Position numbers and translations under genes: made by a program
Assembly (NCBI RefSeq): GCF_013299175.1
Contig: NZ_JAAFKF010000035.1
Location: 1 to 36,681, forward strand
Length of the DNA stretch: 36,681 bases
Origin: Sphaerotilus sp.
GTDB lineage: Bacteria > Pseudomonadota > Gammaproteobacteria > Burkholderiales > Burkholderiaceae_C
Reading direction: 5' to 3'
The notes under the pieces: model-generated
The model's input: the letters and a program-made list of their open reading frames with translations, nothing else
The model's database searches: none
Told to the model about the DNA's origin: nothing
Part shown: in pieces, positions 19,464 through 28,495 of the stretch
How positions within the stretch are numbered: position 1 is the stretch's first letter
Layout of the letters: every line of letters begins with the position of its first letter

Positions 19464-21668
19464 TCAGCGCCCTCCCGGCACGTCAGTGGCCTCGCCCAGG
19501 TGGCGCAGCGTGAGCTGCTGCAGGCGGCGCAACCAGCGTGCGCCCAGCGGCTGAGCACCGTGGTCAAAGCGCACCAGCAGCCGCGACCCGAGCCGCTGCA
19601 CCGCCAGATCGGGCACCTGCACATCGATCACCGCCACGGGCTGCAGGGTTCGCAGGCCCTCCGCGTCGGTCGGATCGGTCTCGATGCGCCCGCCCGCCTG
19701 CACCCCCAGCGCCGCCGCCGGCAAGACCGAACCCGTCTCCGGCACCACGCCATCCCAGCGCCCGGCATGGGCCTGCCCCGGCGCTTCCGGCCGCATCACC
19801 GACACGGCCCGCACCCCCGACAGCAGCCAGGCGATCTCCTCGTCCGGCACCACCGTGCGCGCCACCAGCCGGTCGTCCGCCAGCACATAGCCGAGCACCT
19901 CGCCGCGCTGCACATGGCGGCCAAGCAGCGTCTGCGGCTCGATCCAGCTCACGCGGCCGGCGCGGGTGCTGTGCATCGCCATCTGCGCGATGCGCTCGGC
20001 CAGCTCGGCCTCGCGGCGTTGCAGCGTGCCCGCCTCGGCTTCAGCGCGTTGCGCCGCCGCGGCGTCGTGGACCTGCAGCCGGTTGACCTGCACCTCCAGC
20101 TCCAGGCGCCGGGCGTGCAGCTTGGCCAGCTCGACCGGCTGGTCCTCGTTCTGCAGTGTCAGCAGCGGCGTGGCCGGCTGCACGGCGCTGTCACCGGGCG
20201 CCTCGACCGCGGTGACAAACCCGTCCGACGGAGCACGCACCAGCGCCTCTTCGGGCATCCACGCCTGCGCCTGCGCCACGGTGGCCTGCGGCAGCGGCAC
20301 GAGCAGCACACCCGCCAGCAGCGCCGCGAACGTGCCGATGCCCAGCAATGCCGTGCGCAACCGCCGCCCGCGCAGCGAGGGCGACCGTGCCAGCCAGCGC
20401 AACCCCGCCAGCAGCGGCTGCCCGACCTGCATCCACAGCGCGATCGCTCCCGCCATCAGCGCCAGCATCGCCGCCGTCTGCGCCAGCCACAGACAGGCCG
20501 ACACCGCCACCACCATCCCGAACACCCATGCGGCCGGTGCATACCCGAGCGTCACGCTACGCTGCAGCCAGGTGCCGTCCGGCAGCGCCGCACCCGCCGG
20601 CACTCCCAGCAGGCGCTGGAGCTGGTCGATCCACCAGCGCCGGCTGCGCTGCGCGAGGTTGGGCAGGTCGAGCAGGTCGGTGAGGATGTGGTAGCCATCC
20701 ATGCGCACCAGCGGATTGGCGTTGGCCAGCAGCGTCGAGACTCCGCCGACCAGCGCCACCGACAGCGCCAGGTCGCGCACCCATCCCGGCTGTACCGCCG
20801 ACCACACCAGCACGCCCAGCGCCGCCAGCACGCTCTCCACCAGCACGCCGGCCGCGCTGATCAGGATGCGCTCGTGGCGCCGTGACAACCCGCTGGCGGC
20901 CGACGCATCGACGTAGGGCGCCGGCACCAGATACAGAAAACCCATGCCGACATGCTGCACTTCGGCACCGTAGCGTCGCACCGCCAGCGCGTGGCCGAGT
21001 TCGTGCAATGCCTTGATCAGCGGATACACCACCCAGCTCAGCGCCAGGAACGCCGGACTGGCGAGCCGCTCGCGGGCATCGGCCTGCAGCGCCGGCCACT
21101 GCAACGCCACCTGCATCCATCCAATGCCCACCAGCACCAGCACCGCCAGCAAGGCCAGCGGGTGTGACAGGGCATGGGCCAGCGGGTCGAGCCGGCTCAG
21201 CCAGCGGGTCGGATCACCCAGCGGAACGCGCCAGGACAGGGGGTTGAGCGAGGCGCGGCGTCGGCGTCGGTCCACCTGCGCCTCGCCGCGCATCAGGGCC
21301 TGGAGATCAGGCAGGCGGTCAGACTGCAGCAGCCCGGCCGCATCCAGCGTGGCCAGCCACTCCAGCACCTCGTGCTGCGTCGGCGGCTGCGGCACGCGGG
21401 TGCTCAGCCAGGTCCAGATCTCGCCGATGGTGCGCCGACCGTCGAAGCGGCCGACGAACGACCAGGCGGCCTCGTCGAGCAGATGGTGGCGCCCGGTGAG
21501 CAGGTCAGCGAGCACATGGCGCGCGCCCCCCTCGCTGCCCCGGTGGCGCACACGCACCGTGGGCCGCAGCCGGGGCACGATGTTCGCGACCCGGTACCAG
21601 AACGGGCTGTCGAGCGGAACGGCATCGAGCACCTCGCCCGAGACGGTCAGGGGCGGTTCCGGGTTCAT
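19464..21668 (-). CDS. PqqD-like / M50 site-2 metalloprotease / HlyD fusion protein
   Basis: The product is 734 residues. Residues about 40-120 look like a PqqD-type winged helix (FDGRRTIGEIW, LATLDAAGLLQSD). A transmembrane core follows with the zinc motif HELGH at 222-226 and NANPLVRMDG at 316-325, where Asp324 is the expected third ligand, as in M50 site-2 proteases. The segment after about residue 475 has a lipoyl-like half (VRAPSDGFVTAVEAPGDSAV), a coiled coil and a second half (GRVSWIEPQTLLGRHVQRG), as in HlyD adaptors. The start ATG at 21668 overlaps the previous stop as ATGA, and an in-frame ATG at 21683 is less likely. It may recognise the cargo leader with its N-terminal domain and cleave or conduct it in the membrane. 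That role is inference. Confidence 0.87.
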   Translation of the reverse strand: MNPEPPLTVSGEVLDAVPLDSPFWYRVANIVPRLRPTVRVRHRGSEGGARHVLADLLTGRHHLLDEAAWSFVGRFDGRRTIGEIWTWLSTRVPQPPTQHEVLEWLATLDAAGLLQSDRLPDLQALMRGEAQVDRRRRRASLNPLSWRVPLGDPTRWLSRLDPLAHALSHPLALLAVLVLVGIGWMQVALQWPALQADARERLASPAFLALSWVVYPLIKALHELGHALAVRRYGAEVQHVGMGFLYLVPAPYVDASAASGLSRRHERILISAAGVLVESVLAALGVLVWSAVQPGWVRDLALSVALVGGVSTLLANANPLVRMDGYHILTDLLDLPNLAQRSRRWWIDQLQRLLGVPAGAALPDGTWLQRSVTLGYAPAAWVFGMVVAVSACLWLAQTAAMLALMAGAIALWMQVGQPLLAGLRWLARSPSLRGRRLRTALLGIGTFAALLAGVLLVPLPQATVAQAQAWMPEEALVRAPSDGFVTAVEAPGDSAVQPATPLLTLQNEDQPVELAKLHARRLELEVQVNRLQVHDAAAAQRAEAEAGTLQRREAELAERIAQMAMHSTRAGRVSWIEPQTLLGRHVQRGEVLGYVLADDRLVARTVVPDEEIAWLLSGVRAVSVMRPEAPGQAHAGRWDGVVPETGSVLPAAALGVQAGGRIETDPTDAEGLRTLQPVAVIDVQVPDLAVQRLGSRLLVRFDHGAQPLGARWLRRLQQLTLRHLGEATDVPGGR

Positions 21669-23185
21669 CCGAGCAGCGTCCACCAGCCCATGCGCAGCCA
21701 GTCGAACAACCGGCCGAACAGCTCCGCCGCGAGCGGGTGGCGCCCGGTGTCGAGCCGCGTCACGCCCTCGAAGCCGGGCCGCAGCGTCGCGGCGGCCGAC
21801 ACCAGGGCGCCCTCCACCTCGAAGCCGTTGCGCCCCTCGCGGACACGGGCCACCGGCGTGATGCGCGTGACCGCCATGGGCAGCGCCTGCCCTGGCTTGG
21901 CCGCCACCCGCAGCGCGCCCAGCGTGCCGACCTGGACCCCGGCGATGTCACGCTCGTCCACCCAGAGCACCAGCCGGAAGCCGTCCACCGGCGCCACGGT
22001 CATCATCACCTCGCCGCGCTTGACCGGCGCCCCCACCGAACGGCTGAGATCGCCCGAGACCACGACCCCCGTGAGCGGCGCCAGCACCCGGCCGCGCTCC
22101 AGGTCACGCCGGGCCAGATCGGCACGGGCGCGGGACTCCTCGACCTTGGCCATCTGGACGACGATCTGGGCCTGGTCGTGGCGGGCCAGTGCCTCGGAGA
22201 CGGCACTCTCGGACTGTGCCAGTGCGGCCTCGGCGGTGCGGAGTTCGTTGGAGGCTTGTTCGCCGTCGAAATCGATCAGCGACTGGCCGGCCTGGACCTG
22301 CGCGCCAGGGCGGGCGTAGACGACCGAGATGAATCCGTCGCGTGGGGCCACCAGTTGCCGTTCGTGCAAACCCTGGACCCGCGTCGGCGCCACCACTTCC
22401 CGGTGGACCGGCAGCAGCCCGGCCACCAGCGCCGCGCCCAGCGTGACCGGCCAGACGTGTCGGCGCAGCGGCTCCAGCCACGCCGGCCAGACCACCAGCG
22501 AGGCGGCACCACGGCTGGCCGAGCGCGTCAGGTACAGGCGCAGCAGCGGCGTCAGGTAGGTCGCGGCTTGTTCCAGCCGGAGGATTTCTTCGGTGCGGAA
22601 CGGTGCGCCCAGGTCGCGCTGCAGCGTCAGCGCCCCCAGCACCAGCCCGTCCCCGCCCAGCGGAATGGTGCAGACGGCACACGCGCCCATCGCCCGGCTG
22701 AGCTGCACGTGGGCGAGTCCCGCCTGCATCGGGCCGTGGCGGCGGGCGGGGTGGGTGAGCGTGCAGGCGCTGGCGGCGGCCTCCTGCATCGCGGCGTGCA
22801 GATCGCGCACGAGTTCGGCGGCGTCGGACAGGCGCGGCAGGTCCGACACGGCCAGCACCTCCAGGTCCGAGCGGGTCTGCCGGCGCAGTCCCAGCGCGAC
22901 CCGGTCACACTGCAGCCCGGACGCCAGGTGCAGCACCAGCGCCCGCAGCGCATCCGCCCCCCGCGGCGCGTGCAGCAGCACACCCACCGTCTCCATCAGC
23001 CAATCGGCCGCCGGAATGGCACGCACCGCCGCCCCGGTTGCAGCCGTGACCGTGACCACCGCGGTGGGCAGCGGGACCGCCAATTCGCGCATCGCGGCAT
23101 TCAACCGCGCTTCGGCCTGCGCAGACGGGCTGGCAGGCTCGGCCACTTCGCGGGCGGGGGAACGGGGAACGGAGGAGGTGCTCAC
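21665..23185 (-). CDS. GAF-domain HlyD-type membrane fusion protein
   Basis: The product is 506 residues. A GAF-like domain (about 75-215, with CDRVALGL, VCTIPLGGDGLVLGALTLQR) is followed by one membrane helix (about 244-262), a lipoyl half (LVAPRDGFISVVYARPGAQV), an Ala/Glu-rich coiled coil, the second half (GRVLAPLTGVVVSGDL) and a beta-barrel end. By topology the GAF part would be cytoplasmic and the adaptor part periplasmic. The chosen start is GTG at 23185. An upstream ATG at 23201 is in another frame, and no strong ribosome site is seen, so the start is uncertain. It is the first gene of the coupled export unit. Confidence 0.85.
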   Translation of the reverse strand: MSTSSVPRSPAREVAEPASPSAQAEARLNAAMRELAVPLPTAVVTVTAATGAAVRAIPAADWLMETVGVLLHAPRGADALRALVLHLASGLQCDRVALGLRRQTRSDLEVLAVSDLPRLSDAAELVRDLHAAMQEAAASACTLTHPARRHGPMQAGLAHVQLSRAMGACAVCTIPLGGDGLVLGALTLQRDLGAPFRTEEILRLEQAATYLTPLLRLYLTRSASRGAASLVVWPAWLEPLRRHVWPVTLGAALVAGLLPVHREVVAPTRVQGLHERQLVAPRDGFISVVYARPGAQVQAGQSLIDFDGEQASNELRTAEAALAQSESAVSEALARHDQAQIVVQMAKVEESRARADLARRDLERGRVLAPLTGVVVSGDLSRSVGAPVKRGEVMMTVAPVDGFRLVLWVDERDIAGVQVGTLGALRVAAKPGQALPMAVTRITPVARVREGRNGFEVEGALVSAAATLRPGFEGVTRLDTGRHPLAAELFGRLFDWLRMGWWTLLG

Positions 23186-23316
23186 TGGTGGACAGACCCA
23201 TGAATGCCCGCCAGTGTGGCGTCCGCACAGGGCCGATCAAGGCGCGAAGAAACCGCGAATCACCGGACAGATCCCCCCGAACCGCACCCCGAATCGCGCA
23301 GCCGCACCCAACCACC
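23186..23316 (-). other. 131-bp gap upstream of the export operon
   Basis: The gap separates two minus-strand genes. It holds no gene and no rho-independent terminator that I can see. A TTGATC hexamer occurs on the minus strand but no convincing -10 element follows it. The export operon promoter should lie here or before the HAD gene. Confidence 0.4.
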
Positions 23317-24024
23317 TCAAGCGCCCAGCGCGTCCGCCAAGGCGAGCAAATCGTCCAGGTGCAGATGCCGGCCACCCGGTGCATCGTCCTCCTCCGGACT
23401 GGACGGGCCGTGGTGCAACGCCGCTTCGGGGCGGCGTATCCAGGCGGTGTGCAGCCCGGCCCGGCGCGCGCCGACGATGTCGAGCCGCCAGTCATCCCCG
23501 ACGTGCATCACCTGCGACGCCGTGCAGCCCAACGCCGCGCAAGCCGCTTCGAAGATGCGCGCTGACGGCTTGGCAACCCCGCAGCCACGGGCGCTCACCG
23601 CCCCAACGAAGTACGGCGACAGCCCGGTCGGCGCGAGTTCGGCGTTGCCGTTGGACAGCGCCAGCAGCGGGAACCGCGCCGCCAGCCGCTCCAGCGCCGG
23701 GCGGACATCGGCATACCACTGCACCCGCTGCCGCTCGGCGAAGAGCACGGCGAACGCCGGCTCGGCCAGCGCCGGGTCATCGCCACTGGCGGACAGTGCC
23801 TCGCGCAAGGTGATGAGGCGCAGCGTGGTCAGGTCGTGCGCGAATTCGGGGTGCCGCCGCGTGACCTCGCCGCGCAGGCGCTGCAGGGTCGGCACATCGA
23901 AGGCCGCAGCAGTCGCCGGGGCATGGACGCGCAGCCAGTCCTGCAGCACGGCTTCTGCACGCAGCAGCGTCGGCATGACCGGCCAGAGGGTGTCGTCCAG
24001 ATCGAGGGTGAGTGCGGTAATCAT
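23317..24024 (-). CDS. HAD-family hydrolase
   Basis: The product is 235 residues. Motif I is LDLDDTLWPV near the N terminus with the two catalytic aspartates. Motif II is LLALSNGNAEL, the lysine of motif III is in VAKPSARIFEAA, and motif IV is VMHVGDDWRLDIVGARRAG. The cap between motifs I and II is helical, as in subfamily I phosphatases. The substrate cannot be told; related proteins are phosphoglycolate-phosphatase or haloacid-dehalogenase-like. The start at the ATG at 24024 places motif I at residue 6. The gene diverges from hemH with a 56-bp gap. Confidence 0.9.
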   Translation of the reverse strand: MITALTLDLDDTLWPVMPTLLRAEAVLQDWLRVHAPATAAAFDVPTLQRLRGEVTRRHPEFAHDLTTLRLITLREALSASGDDPALAEPAFAVLFAERQRVQWYADVRPALERLAARFPLLALSNGNAELAPTGLSPYFVGAVSARGCGVAKPSARIFEAACAALGCTASQVMHVGDDWRLDIVGARRAGLHTAWIRRPEAALHHGPSSPEEDDAPGGRHLHLDDLLALADALGA

Positions 24025-24080
24025 CCGCGCAGTGTCCACGAAGCACGGAACTGGGCCGACTCGGCGAGAATGCACGCGCC

Positions 24081-25178
24081 ATGAAAACCCAACCCGAACC
24101 CGAATACCGCCACGGCAGCCCCGCCCGCGTCGGCGTGCTGCTCGTCAACCTCGGCACGCCCGACGCCCCGACCGCGCCCGCGGTGCGGCGCTACCTGGCG
24201 CAGTTCCTCAGCGACCAGCGGGTGGTGGAGATTCCGCCAGCGGTGTGGAAGCCGATCCTGCACGGCATCATCCTGCGCACCCGCCCGGCCAAGTCCGCCG
24301 CCAAGTACGCCAGCATCTGGACGCCCGAAGGCTCGCCGCTGGCCGTGTGGACGCGCAAGCAAGCCGAGTTGCTGCAAGCCAACGTCAGCGCCCACGGGCT
24401 GGCCCTCACCGTGCGCCACGCCATGCGCTACGGCAATCCGTCCATCGCGGGCGAGCTGGATGCGCTGAAGGCCGCCGGCTGCGACCGCATCCTGGTCGTG
24501 CCGATGTACCCGCAGTATTCCGGCACGACCACCGCCAGCGTGATGGACGACGTACACCACTGGCAGCTCCGCCAGCGCACGCTGCCCGAACTCCGCTGGG
24601 TCCGCCAGCACCACGACGACGCCGGCTACATCGAGGCCCTCGCCCGGCGCGTGCAGGACCACTGGGCGCGCGAGGGCCGTGGCGACCACCTGCTGCTGAG
24701 CTTCCACGGCGTGCCCGAGCGGACGTTGACGCTGGGCGACCCCTACCACTGCCACTGCTACAAGACGGCGCGGCTGCTGGGCGAGCGCCTCGGCCTGGGC
24801 AAGGATGCGCTGTCGCTGAGTTTCCAGAGCCGCTTCGGCAAGGCGAAGTGGCTGGAGCCGTACACCGAGCCGACGCTGCAGGCGCTGGCAAAGAAAGGCG
24901 TCCAGCACCTGCAGATCTTCTGCCCTGGCTTCCCGGCGGATTGTCTGGAGACGCTGGAGGAGATTGCCATCGAGGGACGGCAGGTGTTCCTGGCGGCAGG
25001 CGGGCAGCGTTACGACCACATCCCCTGCCTGAACGACCACCCGGCCTGGATCGACGCGCTGCGCGGCTTGGTCGAACACCACACCGCCGGCTGGGCGGTG
25101 CGGACCGATGCGCAGCCGCGGCCGGCCGACCTCGAAAGCCAGCGTCAGCGGGCGCTCGCGCTCGGCGCCAAGGTCTGA
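24081..25178 (+). CDS. hemH: Ferrochelatase
   Basis: This enzyme inserts ferrous iron into protoporphyrin IX, the last step of haem synthesis. The product is 365 residues, normal for a bacterial enzyme. Family signatures are VGVLLVNLGTPDAPTAPAV at the N terminus, PMYPQYSGTTTASV, the catalytic-histidine segment LLLSFHGVPERTL, the HCHCYKTA stretch, and FCPGFPADCLETLEEI near the C terminus. The ATG at 24081 fits the family start. It faces kynB convergently with 25 bp between stops. Confidence 0.96.
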   Translation: MKTQPEPEYRHGSPARVGVLLVNLGTPDAPTAPAVRRYLAQFLSDQRVVEIPPAVWKPILHGIILRTRPAKSAAKYASIWTPEGSPLAVWTRKQAELLQANVSAHGLALTVRHAMRYGNPSIAGELDALKAAGCDRILVVPMYPQYSGTTTASVMDDVHHWQLRQRTLPELRWVRQHHDDAGYIEALARRVQDHWAREGRGDHLLLSFHGVPERTLTLGDPYHCHCYKTARLLGERLGLGKDALSLSFQSRFGKAKWLEPYTEPTLQALAKKGVQHLQIFCPGFPADCLETLEEIAIEGRQVFLAAGGQRYDHIPCLNDHPAWIDALRGLVEHHTAGWAVRTDAQPRPADLESQRQRALALGAKV

Positions 25179-25188
25179 ACCAGAGCGG

Positions 25189-25212
25189 CCGCTACAGCGA
25201 CCGCTACAGCGA
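25189..25212. repeat. Two tandem copies of a 12-bp unit between hemH and kynB
   Basis: The unit CCGCTACAGCGA occurs at 25189-25200 and 25201-25212, followed by the partial copy CCGCAGC. It spans the end of the kynB reading frame, including its TAG stop at 25204-25206. The palindrome AGCGGCCGCT just before it could pair, but no T tract follows. Confidence 0.7.
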
Positions 25213-25851
25213 CCGCAGCACCGCGCGCACGGGCGACGCCTCCGCGTGCATCCACCGCAGCGGCAAGGCAATCAGCTCGTAGTCACCGGCTGGCACATCG
25301 TCCAGCACGAGGTTCTCCAGCACGCGCAGGTCGAGCCGCAGCAGGCGCTGGTGGCTGTCGAGCGCCGCACTGTCGGCCGGATCGACCGAGGGCGTGTCGA
25401 TCCCGACCAGCCGCACGCCCTGCCCCGCCAGCCAGTCGAGCGTCTCGGGGGCGAAGGCGGTGAAATCGGCGGTCCAGGTCGTCGCGGCCCGGTCACAGGT
25501 GCGCACCAGCACCCGCGGCGGCAGGCCGACACCGACCGGGCGCACGGCCTGGCGCAGGTGCTCGGGCTGGATCAGCCGCCCGCAGCCCATGGCATGGACC
25601 ACGCGGCACACCCCAAGGAAGGGCGCCAGATCGACTGCACCGATCGCGGCGGCACCCTCGGCATAGTGCAGCGGTGCATCGGCATGGGCGCCAAGGTGGG
25701 GCGACAGCGTGATGGCGCTGACGTTGGCGGCACAGCCGGGGCCGAGCGTGGCAGTCCAGTGCTGGGTGTAGGGCTGGTCGCCGGGGTACACCAGCGTGGC
25801 GGGGCCGACCGGCGGCGAGATGTCCCACAGGCGCCGCGGGTCCGCGCTCAT
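25204..25851 (-). CDS. kynB: Kynurenine formamidase (metal-dependent cyclase family)
   Basis: The enzyme hydrolyses N-formylkynurenine to kynurenine and formate in tryptophan breakdown. The product is 215 residues. It opens with LWDISPPVGPATLVYPGD, has the metal-binding segment LSPHLGAHADAPLHY, then GVRLVGIDTPSVDP and LENLVLDDVPAGDYELIALP, matching KynB of related bacteria throughout. The start ATG overlaps the stop of the preceding gene as ATGA, making it the last gene of the tctCBA unit. No kynA or kynU is in the window, so a related cyclase activity remains possible. Confidence 0.88.
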   Translation of the reverse strand: MSADPRRLWDISPPVGPATLVYPGDQPYTQHWTATLGPGCAANVSAITLSPHLGAHADAPLHYAEGAAAIGAVDLAPFLGVCRVVHAMGCGRLIQPEHLRQAVRPVGVGLPPRVLVRTCDRAATTWTADFTAFAPETLDWLAGQGVRLVGIDTPSVDPADSAALDSHQRLLRLDLRVLENLVLDDVPAGDYELIALPLRWMHAEASPVRAVLRSL

Positions 25852-26465
25852 GCCAGCGGGGTCTCGGGTGCTGGTGGCGCAGACACCATGCTGTCGAAGG
25901 CGTGGAAAGCTTGGGCCAGCTCGCTGAACACACCCTTGTCCAGCGGTGACAGCGGCACCAAGGACGCTGCGGCGGCGGGTTCCACCGGATCCAGCGGCAG
26001 ACTGAGCTGCGGCGGCGCCCCGAGCGACGCAATGTCGCCCATGGACACGAAGGCCACTCCGGCCAGCGCCGCCGCGGCATCGAGCCGCGGTGCCTCGCCG
26101 ACCAGCGACGCCTGCCGCACGACGGCCAGCGCCACCAATTGCCGCTGCTCGCGGCTGGCGCGGCTCCAGCGGTCGTCGTCGGTGGTGCTGGCGAAGGTGT
26201 GCAGCCGCACCAGCTCGCGGGCCGTCCGCTCGTCAAAGGTGGCCACCTCGACGGGGCGCGAGGCCCGCAGCGCCTTGAACGCCGCGTCACCCGCCGGCCC
26301 GGTCTCCACCAGCCAGTCGGCCAGCACCGGCGCCGGGATCAGCAGCGTGGCGCGCTGGCGCTGGGCCTCGGCGAGCCAGGCCAGGCGGTGTTCGTCGTGG
26401 GCCGGATCACTGTCCAGGCGCAGCAGCCAGGCCAGCGCATCCGCATCGAGGAGACACCGCAGCAT
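25848..26465 (-). CDS. Protein of unknown function, possible PIN-like fold
   Basis: The product is 205 residues and I do not recognise it firmly. The N terminus LLDADALAWLLRLD, the later IPAPVLADWLVE and FDERTARELVRL recall the order of acidic patches in PIN-domain nucleases, but the match is weak. The C-terminal third is rich in Ala and Pro and looks unstructured. There is no signal peptide or membrane segment. It begins 3 bp after tctA and overlaps kynB by 4 bp, so it is co-translated with both. No antitoxin-like partner precedes it. Confidence 0.75.
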   Translation of the reverse strand: MLRCLLDADALAWLLRLDSDPAHDEHRLAWLAEAQRQRATLLIPAPVLADWLVETGPAGDAAFKALRASRPVEVATFDERTARELVRLHTFASTTDDDRWSRASREQRQLVALAVVRQASLVGEAPRLDAAAALAGVAFVSMGDIASLGAPPQLSLPLDPVEPAAAASLVPLSPLDKGVFSELAQAFHAFDSMVSAPPAPETPLA

Positions 26466-26468
26466 GGC

Positions 26469-27962
26469 TCAGCCCTTCTTGCGCAGCTTCATCAGCCGCG
26501 GCAAGACCAGCACCATCAGCACCACCACCAGCAGCACCGCCGACATCGGCCGCTCCAGGAAGATGCCCCACTTGCCTTCGCCGATGGACAGCGCGTTGCG
26601 CATCTGCGCTTCGGCGAGCGGGCCGAGGATCATGCCGACGATCACCGGCGCGGTCGGGAAGCTGAAGCGCCGCATCGCCACGCCGAGCAACCCGATCGCG
26701 TACATCAGCAGCAGGTCGAACGAGCTTTGGCGCATGCCGTAGACGCCGACCGTCGCGAAGATCAGGATGCCCGCGTACAGGTAGCTCTTCGGGATCTTCA
26801 GCAGCTTGACCCACAGCCCCACCATCGGCAGGTTCAGGATCAGCAGCATCACGTTGCCGATGTAGAGCGAGGCGATCAGCGCCCAGACCAGCTTGGCGTT
26901 GGTGTCGAAGAGCTGCGGGCCGGGCTGGATGCCGTAGTTCTGGAAGGCGCCCAGCAGGATCGCGGTCGTGTTCGAGGTCGGGATGCCCAGCGTCAGCAGC
27001 GGGATCAGCGTCGCGGTGATCGCGGCGTTGTTGGCGGCTTCCGGGCCGGCCACGCCTTCGATCGCGCCAGTGGTGCCGAACTCCTCGGGGTGCTTGGAGA
27101 GCTTCTTTTCCGTCGCGTAGCTGAGGAAGGTCGGGATCTCGCTGCCACCCGCCGGGATCGTGCCGAAGGGGAAGCCGATCGCCGTCGCCCGCAGCCACGC
27201 CGGCCACGAGCGCCGCCATTCCTCGCGCGTCATGTGGACCGAGCTGAGCGCGTTCTGCGTTTCCTGCTCGCCACCCTGGAACAGCACCGCGTACAGCGCC
27301 TCGGCCACCGCGAACAGGCCGACCGCGACCAGCACGACCTCCATGCCGTCCATGAACTCGGGCACGCCACCGGTGTAGCGCGCTTGGCCGGAGATCTGGT
27401 CGATGCCGATCAGGCCCATCGCCAGGCCGATGCCCAGCGCCGTCAGGCCGCGCAGCGTGCTTTGGCCGAGCACGGCGCTGACGGTGCAGAACGCCAGCAG
27501 CATCAGCATGAAGTATTCCGGCGGGCCGAGGCGGATGGCGTAGGTCGCCACGATCGGCGCGAACAGCGTGACCAGCACGGTGGCGATGGTGCCGGCGACG
27601 AACGAGCCGATCGCCGCCGTGGCCAGCGCCGCCCCGGCGCGGCCGTTCTTGGCCATCTTGTTGCCTTCGAGCGCCGTCACCATCGACCCCGCTTCACCCG
27701 GCGTGTTCAGCAGGATCGAGGTGGTCGAGCCGCCGTACATCGCGCCGTAGTAGATGCCGGCGAAGAAGATCATCGACGCCGTCGGCTCCACCTTCAGCGT
27801 GATCGGCAGCAGCATCGCCACCGCCGTCGCCGGCCCGATGCCGGGCAGCACGCCGACCGCCGTCCCCAGCGTGCAGCCCACCAGCGCCCACAGCAGGTTG
27901 ATCGGCGTGCCCGCCGTCAGGAAGCCCTGCATGAGCTGGTCCCAGATGTGCATCATGTCCAT
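26469..27962 (-). CDS. tctA: Tripartite tricarboxylate transporter, large membrane subunit
   Basis: TctA is the large membrane component that works with TctB and the periplasmic TctC to import carboxylates using an ion gradient. The product is 497 residues, about 500 being usual. It shows the family stretch [20 protein letters not shown] followed by LPGIGP, then [20 protein letters not shown] and [20 protein letters not shown], with roughly a dozen hydrophobic segments. The start at the ATG at 27962 shares one base with the tctB stop (TGATG). An in-frame ATG at 27971 is an alternative. Confidence 0.95.
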   Translation of the reverse strand: MDMMHIWDQLMQGFLTAGTPINLLWALVGCTLGTAVGVLPGIGPATAVAMLLPITLKVEPTASMIFFAGIYYGAMYGGSTTSILLNTPGEAGSMVTALEGNKMAKNGRAGAALATAAIGSFVAGTIATVLVTLFAPIVATYAIRLGPPEYFMLMLLAFCTVSAVLGQSTLRGLTALGIGLAMGLIGIDQISGQARYTGGVPEFMDGMEVVLVAVGLFAVAEALYAVLFQGGEQETQNALSSVHMTREEWRRSWPAWLRATAIGFPFGTIPAGGSEIPTFLSYATEKKLSKHPEEFGTTGAIEGVAGPEAANNAAITATLIPLLTLGIPTSNTTAILLGAFQNYGIQPGPQLFDTNAKLVWALIASLYIGNVMLLILNLPMVGLWVKLLKIPKSYLYAGILIFATVGVYGMRQSSFDLLLMYAIGLLGVAMRRFSFPTAPVIVGMILGPLAEAQMRNALSIGEGKWGIFLERPMSAVLLVVVLMVLVLPRLMKLRKKG

Positions 27963-28492
27963 CACAGCCATCCCGTCGAGGTGAGGCCGGGCAGGTTGAT
28001 CGCCAGCGCCTTGGTGAACATCCAGTAGACCGGCGCGGAGATGGCCATGCCGATCAGCGCGTCGGTGATCCAGGCGCGCGGACTGAGGTCCAGCCGCCCT
28101 TCCGACGACTTGAAGCCGCGCACCGCCAGCACGAAGCACAGCGCGCAGCTCAGGATGAAGCCGATCGTCGTGAGCAGCAGCGCGTTGAGGACGATGCCGG
28201 CCGACACCCAGGCGAAACCGGGCCAGTGGCCGTGGTCGGCGCCGTCGGTGTCTTCCATGTCCCGGAAGCCGCCGGTGCGGGCTTCCCAGACCAGCCAGAC
28301 GCCGCACAGCCCAAGCAAACCCGCCGCCACCCAGGGCAGGAAATTGGGACCGACACCAGCGTAGCCCGCATCGGAAGAAATGGAGGTCGCCCCCCAGGCC
28401 AGCCCCAAAGCCAGCAGCACCACCCCGGCACCCAGACAGGTCTGGTGGCGCATGGCCTCGGCCGGCGCAGCATCACGCGCAGTGTCGGCCAT
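27962..28492 (-). CDS. tctB: Tripartite tricarboxylate transporter, small membrane subunit
   Basis: TctB is the small membrane component of the TTT transporter. The product is 176 residues with four hydrophobic segments: [55 protein letters not shown] and a C-terminal one around [15 protein letters not shown]. TctB sequences are poorly conserved, so the call rests on size, topology and the place between tctC and tctA. It starts 3 bp after the tctC stop. Confidence 0.9.
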   Translation of the reverse strand: MADTARDAAPAEAMRHQTCLGAGVVLLALGLAWGATSISSDAGYAGVGPNFLPWVAAGLLGLCGVWLVWEARTGGFRDMEDTDGADHGHWPGFAWVSAGIVLNALLLTTIGFILSCALCFVLAVRGFKSSEGRLDLSPRAWITDALIGMAISAPVYWMFTKALAINLPGLTSTGWL

Positions 28493-28495
28493 GGC

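Noticed and set aside
25848-26465. Toxin-antitoxin module based on a PIN-like protein
   Set aside because: No small antitoxin gene precedes it, it sits inside a transporter operon, and the PIN similarity is weak.
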